A DNA stretch of 64,000 nucleotides from the NCBI GenBank assembly GCA_025024175.1, contig QCXZ01000001.1, positions 7,440,001 through 7,504,000 on the forward strand, read 5' to 3'. The translations under genes were made by a program, and so were the position numbers. The stretch's first letter is position 1. The number at the start of each line of letters is the position of its first letter. Shown in pieces: positions 47,611-58,336 of this stretch. The DNA is from Rhyzopertha dominica (Eukaryota > Arthropoda > Insecta > Coleoptera > Bostrichidae). Under the pieces are notes generated by a model, which worked only from the letters and a program-made list of their open reading frames with translations, was not told the origin of the DNA and ran no database searches.

Positions 47611-48761
47611 CAGGGTTGGCATGATTAAAACAAAATGTTTAAAACACAATGTTTTAAACTTTTTTAAAACAACGCTTCTGTTTAAACCTTGTTTTAAACA
47701 AATGTTTAAATCATTTGTTTTAAACAGTGTTTTTTGCTAATGTTTTAAACAGTGTTTTTTAACTACTATTGTATGTGATTCATTAATTATTACTATTAGG
47801 CTCGTTTACCCTCCACAAATAGATAAACAGGATTATTAGTAATGACATATCTACATAATGTCACCTTACATTTGCATAAAAATGAATTGAATTCAAAACC
47901 AGGCCCAGTTTTTTATCGATATAACTGTTATAGAAATTAATAATAAACTTAACATTTTCTCTGTAGTTATATAAATTACAAACATTTTAAAACAACAAAT
48001 AAAAATCTTAACCTTATCATAACATAAAAATTTGTATTTCTGGTCCAATACAACAAAACAATAAGTAAGACGTTCATTCAACACTTACTAGATAATTATT
48101 GTATATTTAGCATAATAGAAAAAATAGTTATCAGAACTTGGGAATATAAAAAACAATAAACAAGAAATAAAATATTTTTACTAGTGCAAGAATATCTTTT
48201 TTGCACTTCTTGCATCGAGCTCGCATTGTACTATTTTGCACCTTAATTTTGTCGAAGTAATTCCACCCTGCATTATTTCTCCTACGGGTCATTGTAATTG
48301 TTGAACTTTAAACTTTAAACATACAAGGTCGGTTCCTATTCTCTTTGTTAAAGTTGATATTAGCTAAAATCCACCCAGTAACCAGTATGTGATTGGTCTG
48401 GATTTTAAGAGCAGAGTTGATTTTCGCTTAAAATAGAAAAGAAACACCGGCTCATAATAACTAAAATTGTCGCGTAAACGCCGTACACATCGAATACAAA
48501 TGACAAGTGTCAACGGGCAATCATAGTCACCTAGGGATTTTTAGACAACTGCTACTCTTTGAGTCATCTACTCGTATTTATTTTCACGAATACACACAGT
48601 AATTTGCATGAGAGTGCATGTTTAAAACAGTGTTTAAAACGTTTTAAACATGTTTTTAACTAAGTAAGAAAAAACATGTTTAAAACAATTTAAACATGAT
48701 TAAATTAAGAAAAACTGTTTGTTTTGTTTAATAAAAAAAAACATGTTTTTTGCCAACCCTG
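47611..48761 (-). mobile_element. Non-autonomous hAT element with BED-finger remnant
   Basis: Ends CAGGGTTGGC...GCCAACCCTG, flanked by a perfect 8-bp duplication CTTAAGAC (47603-47610 and 48762-48769). Both subterminal regions are crowded with GTTTAAAAC/GTTTTAAAC repeats (about 47630-47760 and 48620-48740), likely transposase-binding sites. The 1151-bp body keeps a short BED zinc-finger coding piece (48182-48292) but no catalytic domain, so it is a deletion derivative of a larger hAT. Confidence 0.9.
48182..48292 (-). pseudogene. BED zinc-finger exon of a deleted hAT transposase
   Basis: Minus-strand ATG at 48292 opens MTRRRNNAGWNYFDKIK, continuing to RARCKKCKKDILAL. The W..YF spacing followed by C..C fits the first half of a BED DNA-binding finger. 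The frame then reaches a GTAAAA that could be a splice donor. No His pair or catalytic domain follows within the element, so this would be the surviving first exon of the parent transposase. Confidence 0.6.
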
Positions 48762-48769
48762 CTTAAGAC

Positions 48770-49339
48770 ATATTTGAAGGAATTAGAAGTAATCTTTCAA
48801 ATGCTTCCCGTGTTTTAGGTACAAATATAGCCAATTAGACCAATTTTATAATGCAATCAACAATTTATAAAGATGAAGTAAGAATTAGTTCCGCAGAATG
48901 TAGGGTATTTATTTTTTACTCGCCCAGAGCTAAAATATGTTCACTCTTTGATTCATTCTTTAATCTCTGGGCATATTTACTATTTGTTAGAAACTCAAGT
49001 ATAGAATGATGTTGCGATTAATTTTTATTTTCTCAGGACGATTACAGGAAAGGATTAATCTCGTTAGTGAGAATCAAGAAACATAATGTTCTCAGTATTA
49101 TCACGAAAACGCTCAGTCAGCTGAACAATGCACCATTAACTGTCGCCTCTGTGGATTCCTGTCAGTTTATGTAGCTGCCGACGGGTCAAATTAATTTTTA
49201 CCATGTCTAATTAGCGCTAATTTAATTTTGCACGGCATTTCTTTACTAATGAGTTGAGAAATGTAGACTGAAACCCTTGGAATTTCTCATTTACACTCAA
49301 ACGTACTGTCAAAACTATAAGAGTATGAAAAAATATTAC
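48770..49339. other. No gene seen
   Basis: AT-rich DNA with no recognised feature. Confidence 0.35.
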
Positions 49340-49585
49340 GATGGAATGGAATGGCACTTTCCACGAACAGAAAGACGGAGTTATGGTGGGTAATCCACTT
49401 AGAGCTATTGATCAAAATAAACCAAGCATTGGTATCGTTTAGTTGACATTTCTTGGTCTAGTTACATTGAAAAGAAGCGGTGGGAATTTCTAAATCATCT
49501 TCACGCTGAGTCGCATCACCAACAAGAAGTATTATGAAAACACTAGTACATCGTCCAAAGAAAATTTGGGGTCCACGTTAGCTTC
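49340..49585 (+). pseudogene. Penelope-like RT fragment
   Basis: The plus strand reads NGTFHEQKDGVMVGNPL (family: xGxFYEQxDGVAMGSPL), then after a frameshift HWYRLVDIS, a degenerate copy of the catalytic WYRYVDD box in which the second Asp is lost, followed by WEFLNHLHAESHHQQEVL. The last part joins two family segments normally further apart (FLNHLN and SHHxxQKxxVLxTL), which indicates an internal deletion. A small dead fragment. Confidence 0.72.
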
Positions 49586-49614
49586 ATACTGTGTTTAAAA
49601 TAACGTATGATAAT

Positions 49615-49790
49615 ATGCCGTATTTTCTAATAATACCAGTAACTGTGGCGTCTGTTTTCCAAGTCAAAATTAGTTAAAAATTAGCTTATGTCCTCAATTT
49701 CTCAAGAAAGACTAACAAGCCTTTAGATATGACAGAAATGATTAACGAATTTGCAATGGAAAAAAGCAAGAAGGATAAATATTTAAGTTC
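49615..49790 (+). pseudogene. hAT dimerisation-domain fragment
   Basis: Pieces in two frames resemble the C-terminal hAT dimerisation region: PVTVASVF (family: PVTxASAERSFS), SISQERLTSL (family: MSQERLxxLAxLSIE) and MTEMINEFAMEKSKK (family: xDxIxxFAxKKARK). The middle is frameshifted. It follows the Penelope fragment directly, making a patchwork of unrelated relics. Confidence 0.6.
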
Positions 49791-50422
49791 CTAACTATAG
49801 AATTTTGTGACGTTTGTATTGTGAAAAAGTGATTCTTTATATTTAATGTTTTGTTTTGCTATCCATGTTGTGTATGAACAAATATTATATGGTGTTACAA
49901 AAGTTGTTATTGAAAAAATAGAGAATTTGTTTTAAACGAATCATTTATTTTAAACGATAATTAATGTCGTAGCTTGAATATTATATTAAAATAGTCAAAT
50001 ACAAATAAATAAATATTAGGTAAAAAGTATAAAGTAAGTATTCTAAGTAAGAACGGCAAAATTGCATTGCAGAGAGCACGAATGAGGTGTTCAGTTCACA
50101 TCGAACTATCAAATTGAAAACACCACTGAAGCTAGCGAAGAGCAGTGAAACGTATGAAAAAAAAGAAACATTAGAACACGGCATAATAGTCTGGACTGAA
50201 GAAATTGGATTAGATTAAGGAAATCTCTTATCCACAATTATTTCAACATCATACCAGAGCAGGTGATCAGAAGCAGCAGTGGGATAAATAGAACAGGCAA
50301 ATCAAGAAAAAGCATTAAGAATGTAACACCGTCTTAGTGGGAAAAAGAATAAATAGAAGCAAGAGAAATAAGCTATGAGAAAAAAGGCTAAGGTAGAACA
50401 AAATACATGCAAATAATACATA
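49791..50422. other. No gene seen
   Basis: AT-rich DNA with no recognised feature before the transposon at 50423. Confidence 0.35.
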
Positions 50423-51574
50423 CAGGATGTTCCACAAATAATAATGACCCTGATGAAATTAAAAATGCAACCCAAAATACATTTGCAGAGGTAACATTGA
50501 TAATTGTTCATCGTCTTAAAAAATATAAAACGTAGAGAGCTGTATAAATTCGTTAATTTTGACATAAACTTCAATCATTTGCTTTAAGTAAATTCGGTAT
50601 TGTAAAACAAATTTTGTTTTAATGTTTAATAATTAATGTAATAAATGCTCAAAATGTCGCCCTGTGCTGTTTTCAAAAGCTTGAATTCGTGCCAACAACG
50701 ATCTTTTAACGTGCATTAACATTTCTGGAGTGATGGATCTACATGCATCGCGTATTTTATTTTCTAAATATTCTACACTTTCAATTGGTGTTTGGTATAC
50801 TTGCCCTTTTACCATTCCCCACAGAAAAAAATCCAAAGGAGTAAGGTCTGGGCTTCTCGGTGGCCAAGGATTAATTGAACTTCTTCCTATCCATCGATTA
50901 GCAAAACCAAATCAAGATGATTTCGCACTATTCTATGATAATGCGNAGGTGCCCCATCTTGTCGGAACCATTGATCTTGTCTTACTTGCAAATTTACATT
51001 TTGGAGAAGTACCGGTAAAATGTTTCTTAAAAAAATTAGATAAGCATTGCCGTTTAAACTATCGCGAAAAAATAAGGCCCAACAATTTGATTCCCCAATA
51101 TTCCGCACCAGACATACGTCGAGTAGATAGTTTGAAAATGTCCTTCTCGAATCCAACGTTGATTTTCTTGCGCATATTAATGCATGTTATGTTTGTTAAC
51201 TCCACCATTATCAGAAAATCTTGCTTCATCTGAGAACCAATTGCATGTGATACGGATGAAATTGATTGCCTTTAATTATTCATTGTACTGAAGACAGACT
51301 AATACCGGTTGCTCTTGAGACTACCCTTTGACTAATATGAGGATTTTCGTCAATCATTTCCAATACTCTAATTTCATTGTCAGGGCCTGTTGCTTTTCTT
51401 TCTCTTGACTTTTTCAGTGGTGACCAGTTCGTCATTAAAGTTAATTCAAGTCTCTTGAAAATTGTATCGGCAGGAGCTGTTCTATTTGGAAAACGTTGTC
51501 TGTATAAACGGGCAGCAGCTATGAGAATGTATTTTGGGTTGCATTTTTAATTTCGTCATTCATGAAACACCCTG
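50423..51574 (-). mobile_element. Internally deleted DUF4817-type transposon
   Basis: 1152 bp, with left end CAGGATGTTCC and right end inverse CAGGGTGTTTC. Both arms share a ~30-bp block GAAATTAAAAATGCAACCCA, and TA flanks both sides (50421-50422, 51575-51576). It contains a broken minus-strand transposase lacking its N-terminus and part of the middle. Distinct in sequence from the DD41D element at 18754-21423, though with a related transposase. Confidence 0.88.
50633..51525 (-). pseudogene. DUF4817-type transposase, deleted and frameshifted
   Basis: In 5' to 3' order on the minus strand: LYRQRFPNRTAPADTIFKRL (about 51455-51520, missing the FIYGxxNGN start of DUF4817); an HTH block ENPHISQRVVSRATGIS (about 51300-51350); then a jump of roughly 40 codons to NWFSDEARF (first Asp, about 51215-51240); VWCGI near 51120; WFRQDGAP (second Asp, about 50930-50975); and DFFLWGMVKGQVY (third Asp region, 50800-50836) running to HFEHLLH at 50633. 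At least one stop and several frameshifts are present, so it is inactive. Confidence 0.87.
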
Positions 51575-51576
51575 TA

Positions 51577-53100
51577 TACGATAAAATCTCGTATAATATT
51601 AGAAGAAGATAAAGATATTGGAGGGGGGCAAAACCATGAAAATGGAGAATATGGCATTTTTCAATACTATATATTGATTATTATTTAATCCATTATTGTC
51701 CACACAAGCTATCACTCTACGCATCATGGAGACTCTCACTTGACAGTTTATGGGATATAACTGAACAATAATCTAGTGTACTGACCTCAACCTGATAGCA
51801 CCTATAAATAGAGCCGCAAAAATGGGTTTCTTTTAAATGGCCTGGATGCTCATCATTATTCTATGAGGTACGTACATTTTCGACAGATTTAGATCTCTTA
51901 ACTTATAAACCATAAAATAAAAAGGAACTTTTACAATTCTCTTAAAATGTTATGAAATATTATGGGTTTAAGCAGTGACATTACTTTCGCATTCACGTAG
52001 TATAATTATATATAGTGCTGCGAATACACACCTACAAGAAGGAAGTTTAAGAACAGAAAATATTTGTATAGGAAAATGGATAAGGTATCACAACTGAAAG
52101 GACAACGAGAAGCCCTAGCCGGCTTAGACTTGGAAGAGAACTTATTAAGAAATTGAAACTAGGTAAATTAGCAATGAGTTATTCTAGGAATCAAAAAGAA
52201 TGTATAAAATATCAACATTTAGCCTCATTAATTACTATATAAAGATTGAGTAATTCAAATCTTGCAATTGGTAAAATCTGGTAGTTTCACCAGTGGATGC
52301 TGCATCCTCAAAGACATCTGTTCCACTCCATTTACGGGAATTTAATATAATAGCATCTGTTTCTTTGTGCGTTAGCGAGAACTATTAACAGTCTCTCGTA
52401 TTTAACAGTTTTATATCACCCGGTAGCTTGAGTATCATGAAAATTGCTTGGAAAATTGCTGGCATCTGTCGTGCAGTTAAACGCTTCGAAAGAATGGCCG
52501 TAAATTATAAGCGTTATGTGAAGTATACCTCGGCAACATTTTAATTGCGCACCACAACGGGTGGTTGCGCTGTTGGCTACTGCTTCCTGACGAAGTCGTT
52601 GAACAATATTTGTTTGTCAGAGCTGGCTCGTGATCCGTTTGTAATATTAAAATTCGAAATGGGAAAATAGCGGATGTTTGAAACTAATGAATTTGCGGCG
52701 TCTCTTTCATAAACAAAACGGGAATAATTAAAAAAGCCTTTGACAGAGATTTACCCGCAAACAAAATATTGCTGCTCTTGTTGAAATGCGGATAATTGAT
52801 TTTGCGAATAACGTTTGTGCTATTCGCGACTAGTAGATAATGATTTATTAACGAAAGGTTTACTTTACATTTTGTTTTGTGCAAATTAGTGTAGGTAACG
52901 TATAATTGAGGGTTACGGTTAAAATTGCGGAAATTTGCGGTAACGTAGAAGGTGTTCAGAATTCTTGTGTCTTCCGAGGTATCTCAGTAGCAGTAAGAAA
53001 TAAAAAAAGATAAATAGGCACGCTCCGGGTAGAATTTTTAAAGACAATTCAAAAGCAGTCAAACCATATCTCCTGCATGACGTTTCATTTTGGTGTTAGA

Positions 53101-53101
<1 letters not shown>
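51577..53101. other. No gene seen
   Basis: AT-rich DNA. A GC-richer patch at 52430-52640 has no credible ORF. Confidence 0.35.

Positions 53102-53190
<89 letters not shown>
53102..53190. repeat. TAA (AAT) microsatellite, 89 bp
   Basis: About 29 uninterrupted AAT/TAA units, then an imperfect AACATAATAAT tail to about 53215 leading directly into the retrotransposon fragment. Confidence 0.97.
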
Positions 53191-53193
<3 letters not shown>

Positions 53194-53204
53194 CATAATA
53201 ATAA

Positions 53205-53834
53205 CATAATAATAACAAAAGACATATTCTAAAGCAACCGGTTGAAACCACCACATGCCGACTGTGTGGCCACGAGGAGGAATCTGTCCAACATCTTATT
53301 TCAGCGTGTACTTACCTGGCACCCACTGTATACACAAGCCGCCATAATAACATGGGAAAAGTTGTCCACCAGTTCGTAGCACAGAATGCAGGTCTTGCTA
53401 ACAAAGGCACACCAATACACAAGTACGAGCCAAAAAACATTTTAGAGAATTCCAACATTAAAATCTATTGGGATACTACCATTCACACAGACAGACAGGT
53501 TCTCCATAATAGACCCGATATGGTTATAATCAACAAAACAACAAAAAAATGCACAATAATTGACTTCGCTATCCCTCTTGACGACAACCTCAGTAGATCA
53601 TATGAAACAAAAAAAGATAAGTACATGCAACTTGCTGATGAGATCCAGGAAATGTGGAAGATGCAAAATGTTGAGATTAAGCCACTGATAATTTCTGCCA
53701 ACGGTCTAGTCCACAAAAACACTCGACGACATTTAGAGGAACTTCAAGTCCAATCGAACGCCCTAACATGGATGCAGAAAGCAGTCGTTCTTGAAACCAC
53801 TGCGATCATCCGAAGAACGATCTCTAGGCGTTAA
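53205..53834 (+). pseudogene. R4/Dong-like non-LTR ORF C-terminus (RLE endonuclease)
   Basis: An open frame of about 209 codons. It starts within the edge of the TAA repeat and ends at a stop at 53834. The zinc-knuckle CRLCGHEEESVQHLISAC (C-x2-C-x8-H-x4-C, from 53256) and the nuclease core NRPDMVI...IIDFAIP (Pro-Asp, then Asp 15 residues after the PD Asp) identify the restriction-like endonuclease that sits downstream of the RT in R2/R4-type elements. The RT is missing, consistent with 5' truncation during target-primed reverse transcription. The intact frame suggests a fairly young copy. R4/Dong membership is inferred from the TAA target; RLE identity is firmer. Confidence 0.75.
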
Positions 53835-53893
53835 CTTCAGTAGCCCTGAGAAATCCGGCTACTGAAAAACTCCACTCAACAGTGTGATAGAAA
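53835..53893 (+). other. Short 3' UTR of the RLE retrotransposon
   Basis: About 59 bases between the stop codon and the second TAA array. It contains a small inverted pair (CAGTAGCC/GGCTACTG, 53846-53867) that could form a stem in the element RNA. There is no poly(A) tail: the element ends directly in TAA repeats. Confidence 0.6.
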
Positions 53894-53960
<67 letters not shown>

Positions 53961-53965
53961 TAATA
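53894..53965. repeat. TAA (AAT) microsatellite, 3' array
   Basis: About 23 AAT units following the retrotransposon 3' end, ending where the MITE at 53966 was inserted. Confidence 0.95.
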
Positions 53966-54338
53966 CAGGGTTTATATAAATGATTCATGCAACGCGGGCA
54001 GCGTTGATTTCTGAATTCTTTGTGCCGCCTTTTTGTAACTGCTGCCGAGCTACAATATGCACGGCGATAGCAAGCTGCGATAGTACTGAAAGTTGCAAAT
54101 CAATGTCACCCCACAGCTATAAAATGTGAACTTTCTGCAACCTTAAAGTTAATTATCCACAAAACACTACAGAATAATATGTTGAAAATACACACTGCCA
54201 GGCGTTTTCTTATATCAAAATATATCAAATAATTCCACAGATGACAAGTTTGCGTCACTTTCCTGAGAGACTGCATATTGATTTAATCGATAATTTCCAT
54301 AAGCGCCCTGGATGCATGAATCATTTATAGANNCCCTG
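53966..54338 (+). mobile_element. TA-flanked MITE, copy 2
   Basis: A 373-bp element starting CAGGGTTTATATAAATGATT and ending with its inverse (two Ns in the right TIR), with TA at 53964-53965 and 54339-54340. It is an inverted, diverged copy of 13113-13465. The left target TA is the last unit of the TAA microsatellite. No coding capacity. Confidence 0.92.
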
Positions 54339-54367
54339 TAAGTATAATAATCATGTAAGTTCAGACA

Positions 54368-54770
54368 ATGGCACCCGAAAGGAGAGCCGAGGTTGCCCTT
54401 CCACTTAACCTCCAGGGGGGATGGGGGAATAAATTGAATTTACCAAAAAGGAAACAAAAATATGACACGAATTTTGAAGACTTATTATTGGAATGTGATG
54501 GCGAGAAACAACCTTTAGATAAAACGGCAGAAGTGACTGGAACTCCACGATCAACCATCTGGAGAATTGTTAAATCCGGGCCTTCAAAGAGAAAGATAAG
54601 ATCCGACAAGGGCAGTTTTAAAGATTTACTACAACTCACGCGAATCTTATTAGAAGAAACATTTATGAAATGTACAAGAATAATGTTATTCCAATAATCG
54701 CCGTGTTATATAAAAAACTGAAAAATGTCGATAACGTTCGACTGCTTCGAGCATACCCTGCAAAAGTATG
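54368..54770 (+). pseudogene. HTH fragment of a DNA-transposon ORF
   Basis: Opens MAPERRAEVALPLNLQG. The next recognisable part, DKTAEVTGTPRSTIWRIVKSG, is a helix-turn-helix of the kind at the N-terminus of a repeated insect DDE element family (xVAxxTGxSxxTVxRIxKEG). After a frameshift comes RRNIYEMYKNNVIP (family: IRRxIYExYxxxxxP). It then runs into an oppositely oriented Penelope fragment at about 54770. The catalytic region is absent. Confidence 0.55.
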
Positions 54771-55960
54771 TTAAAAATTTATTATCAAAATTAAAATAAC
54801 TATTGTCAAAACANAATTNTAATACATTAACAGAATCTTCCTGTNTTAAATTACAATGATCTTTGATTTGTGTCCATTTTTGGGTAACTACTTCTATTGT
54901 AAGATTTGTATGGATGTTTGTAAACAAGAAAACAACGTCCAAAGATATTAAAATATATCCTAGTGGTACTTGCATATTACATAATTCTGCAACTAACTCA
55001 AAGGAATCACGTAAAATTCATCTTTAACGCACGCAAATGTTAAAAGGTCTGCCACATACTTGCTTAAATAATGGTAAATAGGACAACCTACAAAACTAAG
55101 GATTGGTCTCAGAATCTTTGTATTTTTGATAAAAGGTACATTTTTGGAAAAAGACGTTTTTTACATTTAAGCTGTTTTACCCGTTCTCTAGTAAATTTGT
55201 GAGAATCGATTAATCTATTTATTCTGTTTTGGATTTTAATAGTAGGGTCAGATTCAAATTCTGTGTAAGTGGTTGAATTAGCTAGTAGTGCTTGTGCTTT
55301 TTGTAAATATAGTGATTTAGACGTAATTATGGTAGCATTACCTTTGTGTGCCTTTAACTACAATGTTTTAGTTTTCTCTAAGAAACCTTTTTATAGTTTT
55401 CGTATTTTATAGTAAGCATTTTTGGTTTTTACTCAAGCAATGCTTGTTCTTGGAGCGGCAATAGTTAGTAACCATGTTAACAAGTATATAATCTTATTTA
55501 ATAATCTTATCTTCTTCATTAAAATTGTTACAAATAATTGCTTCTGAGTCAGTTGGTAAAGGGTTTTTTGTATAAGGCAAGGAATTTTTCTCCTAAACCA
55601 AGTAACTGTGTGACTTTCTTAGAAATGTTTTTTTTCCAGAAATATTGATTACCCATTCTTACTGAATATTTGAATCGTTGTCCTTTTGTTTTCTTATTAA
55701 ACGTGCTAATTTGGCTTTTTGTTTACTTCTTATTTTATTGTAGGTAGTGTTTTAATATTCTTTCTGTGTAGGTACGTTTGAACAAATCAGATATATTTCA
55801 TGGTAAAATGTCTTTTAAGGTTAAAAGTTAAATTTTTAACTTTCTAATGTATGTAGTCTTAATGTTAATAATATTTAGTATATATTCCTGTTTTTTGCGC
55901 AACTGTTCGTCACTTCCTTCAACTTTAATTTTTCTTTCTTTAATTTTGTCATATATTTCT
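54771..55960 (-). pseudogene. Penelope-like element, N-terminal and RT fragment
   Basis: Minus-strand pieces in family order: an HKGNATIITSKSLYL-like block (family: DKGNATVVxDKxxY) near 55320-55370, then NSTTYTEFESDPTIKIQNRINR (about 55205-55285), an IKNTKILRPILSFVGCPIYH block (about 55065-55130), and PLGYILISLDVVFLFTNIHT (54880-54975) with FCFDNSYFNFDNKFL (about 54775-54815). The AMGS and YVDD boxes are gone because the fragment stops at the HTH relic. Numerous frameshifts. Confidence 0.75.
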
Positions 55961-55967
55961 AAATTAC

Positions 55968-56335
55968 TTGAATTTCCGTAACGAAGTTCATCGTTTCAAT
56001 TTCAAGCAGCGTATCATTAGCGAACAACGTGGTTTTTATCGAGGGAAATCAACTTCTACAAATTTGTTGTTATTTTCCACCTTCGTGGATGACGTTCTTG
56101 AATCTAATCAGAGTGTGAATGACACTTATACAGATCTAAGTAAAGCCTTTGATCGGGTTAATATAGATCGTTTTATTTAAAATCTTATTTAACGAACAGT
56201 TAGAGTGATGAATGGCGTTACGCAAGTCATGGTACCGTGTATATTAGAGTACCACATGGATCCCATTTGGGACTTGTGCTGTTCTCGCTCTTCATGTTTG
56301 TTAATTCTGACTTTATTATATTAGCATATTCACTG
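55968..56335 (+). pseudogene. Jockey-like RT fragment
   Basis: The plus-strand frame begins mid-RT with QRGFYRGKSTSTNLLLF (family: QxGFxxxxSTxTNLxxF) and TYTDLSKAFDRVN (family: xYxDFSKAFDxVxH). After a shift come SYLTNS and VPHGSHLGLVLFSLF (family: GVPQGSHLGPLLF). The YADD box is not recognisable downstream. The fragment abuts the Penelope relic on its left, in opposite orientation. Confidence 0.82.
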
Positions 56336-56678
56336 AAACTACTTAGAATTACCAATTGTTGGACAATTTATCACTTCAGCGTGAAACAATTAAAAATCAA
56401 ATGAGTACACTATGTCAGAAGAAAGGTCAAGTGCTTTGCCTCTCTATAGGCAAAGAAAAATTTGTGCGGAGGCAATGACCTGTTTTGTCTAGTGTAATAA
56501 ATGCTTTATCATAATGCGCTTCGTTTGCTTGAAGGTGGGAGTGCTAGTTTTTTCGCGGAGGGGTCCAAAATTTTCAGCTACTTCCCTATCATGTTTCATC
56601 GCAGTTTGATGTTTTAGCAAAAAGCGCACAACAATTTAATATATCGACCTTGAAAAGGCATACATAACTACGACTCAC
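56336..56678 (-). other. Start of intron downstream of host exon
   Basis: Begins with the donor GTGAGT (56673-56678, minus strand). No further exon of the host gene was recognised at lower coordinates. Confidence 0.45.
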
Positions 56679-56986
56679 CCTCGTCTTCATGGGTAGCACT
56701 GCACTCCCTGCATATCGTGGCCTGTTGGTTCCTCCTGGCCATCTGCTGGAGCGCCAGCAACTGCTGCTCCCCCAGCTCCATGTCTTTGTAGCCCTCCGGA
56801 GGGCTGAGCGTCACCGCGTCGACGAACTCGAGCGGCGGCGCGAATTTGGGACTTTGCGGCGTCCCGTCAACGTAGCCCTCCAGGTTGCAGTTGCAACCCG
56901 GTTCACAGCACGCCAGGCGCACCATTTCGTGCTGATTACAGCAGCAGACGCCTTCGTCTTCGTCGTCGTCGTAGTCGCATTCCTCC
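56679..56986 (-). CDS. Host gene exon 2 (unidentified protein)
   Basis: A 308-bp GC-rich internal exon in AT-rich surroundings, bounded by acceptor CTTCCAG|GGAGG and donor GAGG|GTGAGT. Its frame continues exactly from the exon at 60354-60527 (the split codon gives Arg). The translation has an acidic run (EECDYDDDEDEG), then CCCNQHE, a Cys-rich CCEPGCNCN, a Pro-rich linker, a Gln/Leu-rich helix-like EQQLLALQQMARR, and CREC. No domain, signal peptide or membrane segment is recognised. The clustered cysteines could bind metal, but the spacing fits no finger I know. The exon leaves 1 nt for the next exon, which I could not find. Confidence 0.82.
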
Positions 56987-58293
56987 CTGGAAGGTATGGA
57001 AATTTGAAATGGATTACCTATTGCAACACTGCAGAAAATGTTAGAATGTGTCTGTTTTTGTAACCGGTAGTTCAGTTTTCAAATTAAAAAAAGCTTGAAA
57101 TGACACAAAAATTGCGTTCGATCTTGGTAACGATAAAGAATACATCGTTACCAAGATCACCGTCAGGTTTATTCAAGGCAACCCAAAAGGTTTTACGATA
57201 ACGTGGGACGATATGGATCTTTTTCCGTAAACCAAGATGGGTTATATTTGAAGCTACACAAATTATCATTTTCCAACGCACTTTGGTAAGAACAAATATT
57301 AAAATCTCATTGGTTTTAGCGTTTTACCCATATATACAAGTTTGTGGTTGGATAAACTTTACATGCTGGGGATGAAGACTGGGGTTTTGAATTTTGTACA
57401 TGGTATAGAAGCATGAGAGTGGATGAGAGTTTGTAAATTGCGGTATATGTAATGCATAGCAAAAATTCGTGTTCATTATTTGGTGTGTTTTTATTGGACC
57501 CATCAATCTACACCCATACGTTTTTAATCATTCTTATAGTGGGGAACGCTACCTCCATTTTTTACAAAATCATTCTGAAGGAATATGTCAACACTTTAAC
57601 TTCTAGGTTTGTAGAATGATGGAGTGGTTTCAACGTGAAAAATAATTCTCACCGCCTCGTTCTCGAGATATACGTTTCAGATTTGTTTGTATGGAGAAAA
57701 ACAAATAGAGTACATAACAAATTATGAAACATTTGAGGATCTAAAGCGACCGTTTTACAAGGGTAAATGGGAAAGATTCTCTACAACTTTACACATCTTC
57801 TATAAATCCAGAAATAAATGTAATGAAAGCATTTAAAGAAATATCTGGTAAGCGAGGAATTGAAAAACAAACCTAATACCGCGTTCAGTTGAGCCGACAA
57901 AATAGCAAGTATTTTTTTATTTAACCTTGTTTCTAACTTGAGATATGAGTTAGAGAAACGATTGCACACAAAACGGTTTTACAATTATTGGTCAGATTTT
58001 TTAAACACTTTCAATACATTATGTACTTTCATTCGTTTTTTTCATTTTATTCCACTTCTCGATTTCCCAATGCAAATAACCCCTGTTACTTGATTGTCGT
58101 TCATGTTATCGGAATTTTTTTTAGTTTTTAGTACCTTTCCATGTAATTCGAGCAGTACAATTCCAATATTCGGCAATAATTTGTTTTTGACATTTGCCAA
58201 CAACGAATAGGTATATATTATTCATGCTGAAGCTGATACATATTTTTCTGATTCTAATGTTATTTAGTTTTAAGAATACTCTTTATATTCAAA

Positions 58294-58336
58294 ACCAAGT
58301 TTCGCTGGACTTTATTTTACACCTTCTTCAGGGTTG
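58294..58336 (-). ncRNA. Hammerhead-like motif in Penelope tail
   Basis: Minus strand: AACC (58333-58336), CTGAAGA (58326-58332), a weak GG/CC stem II with long loop, GAAAC (58300-58304), then GGTT (58294-58297) closing stem I with AACC. The core bases match the hammerhead consensus, but stem II is poor and stem III is at most one pair, so activity is doubtful. The inverted copy at 59251-59280 has lost the GAAAC side. Confidence 0.5.

Noticed and set aside
53059..53256. 65-codon minus-strand ORF of poly-leucine
   Set aside because: Translation artefact of the TAA microsatellite.
56689..57063. 124-codon plus-strand ORF
   Set aside because: Antisense shadow of the host exon on the minus strand.
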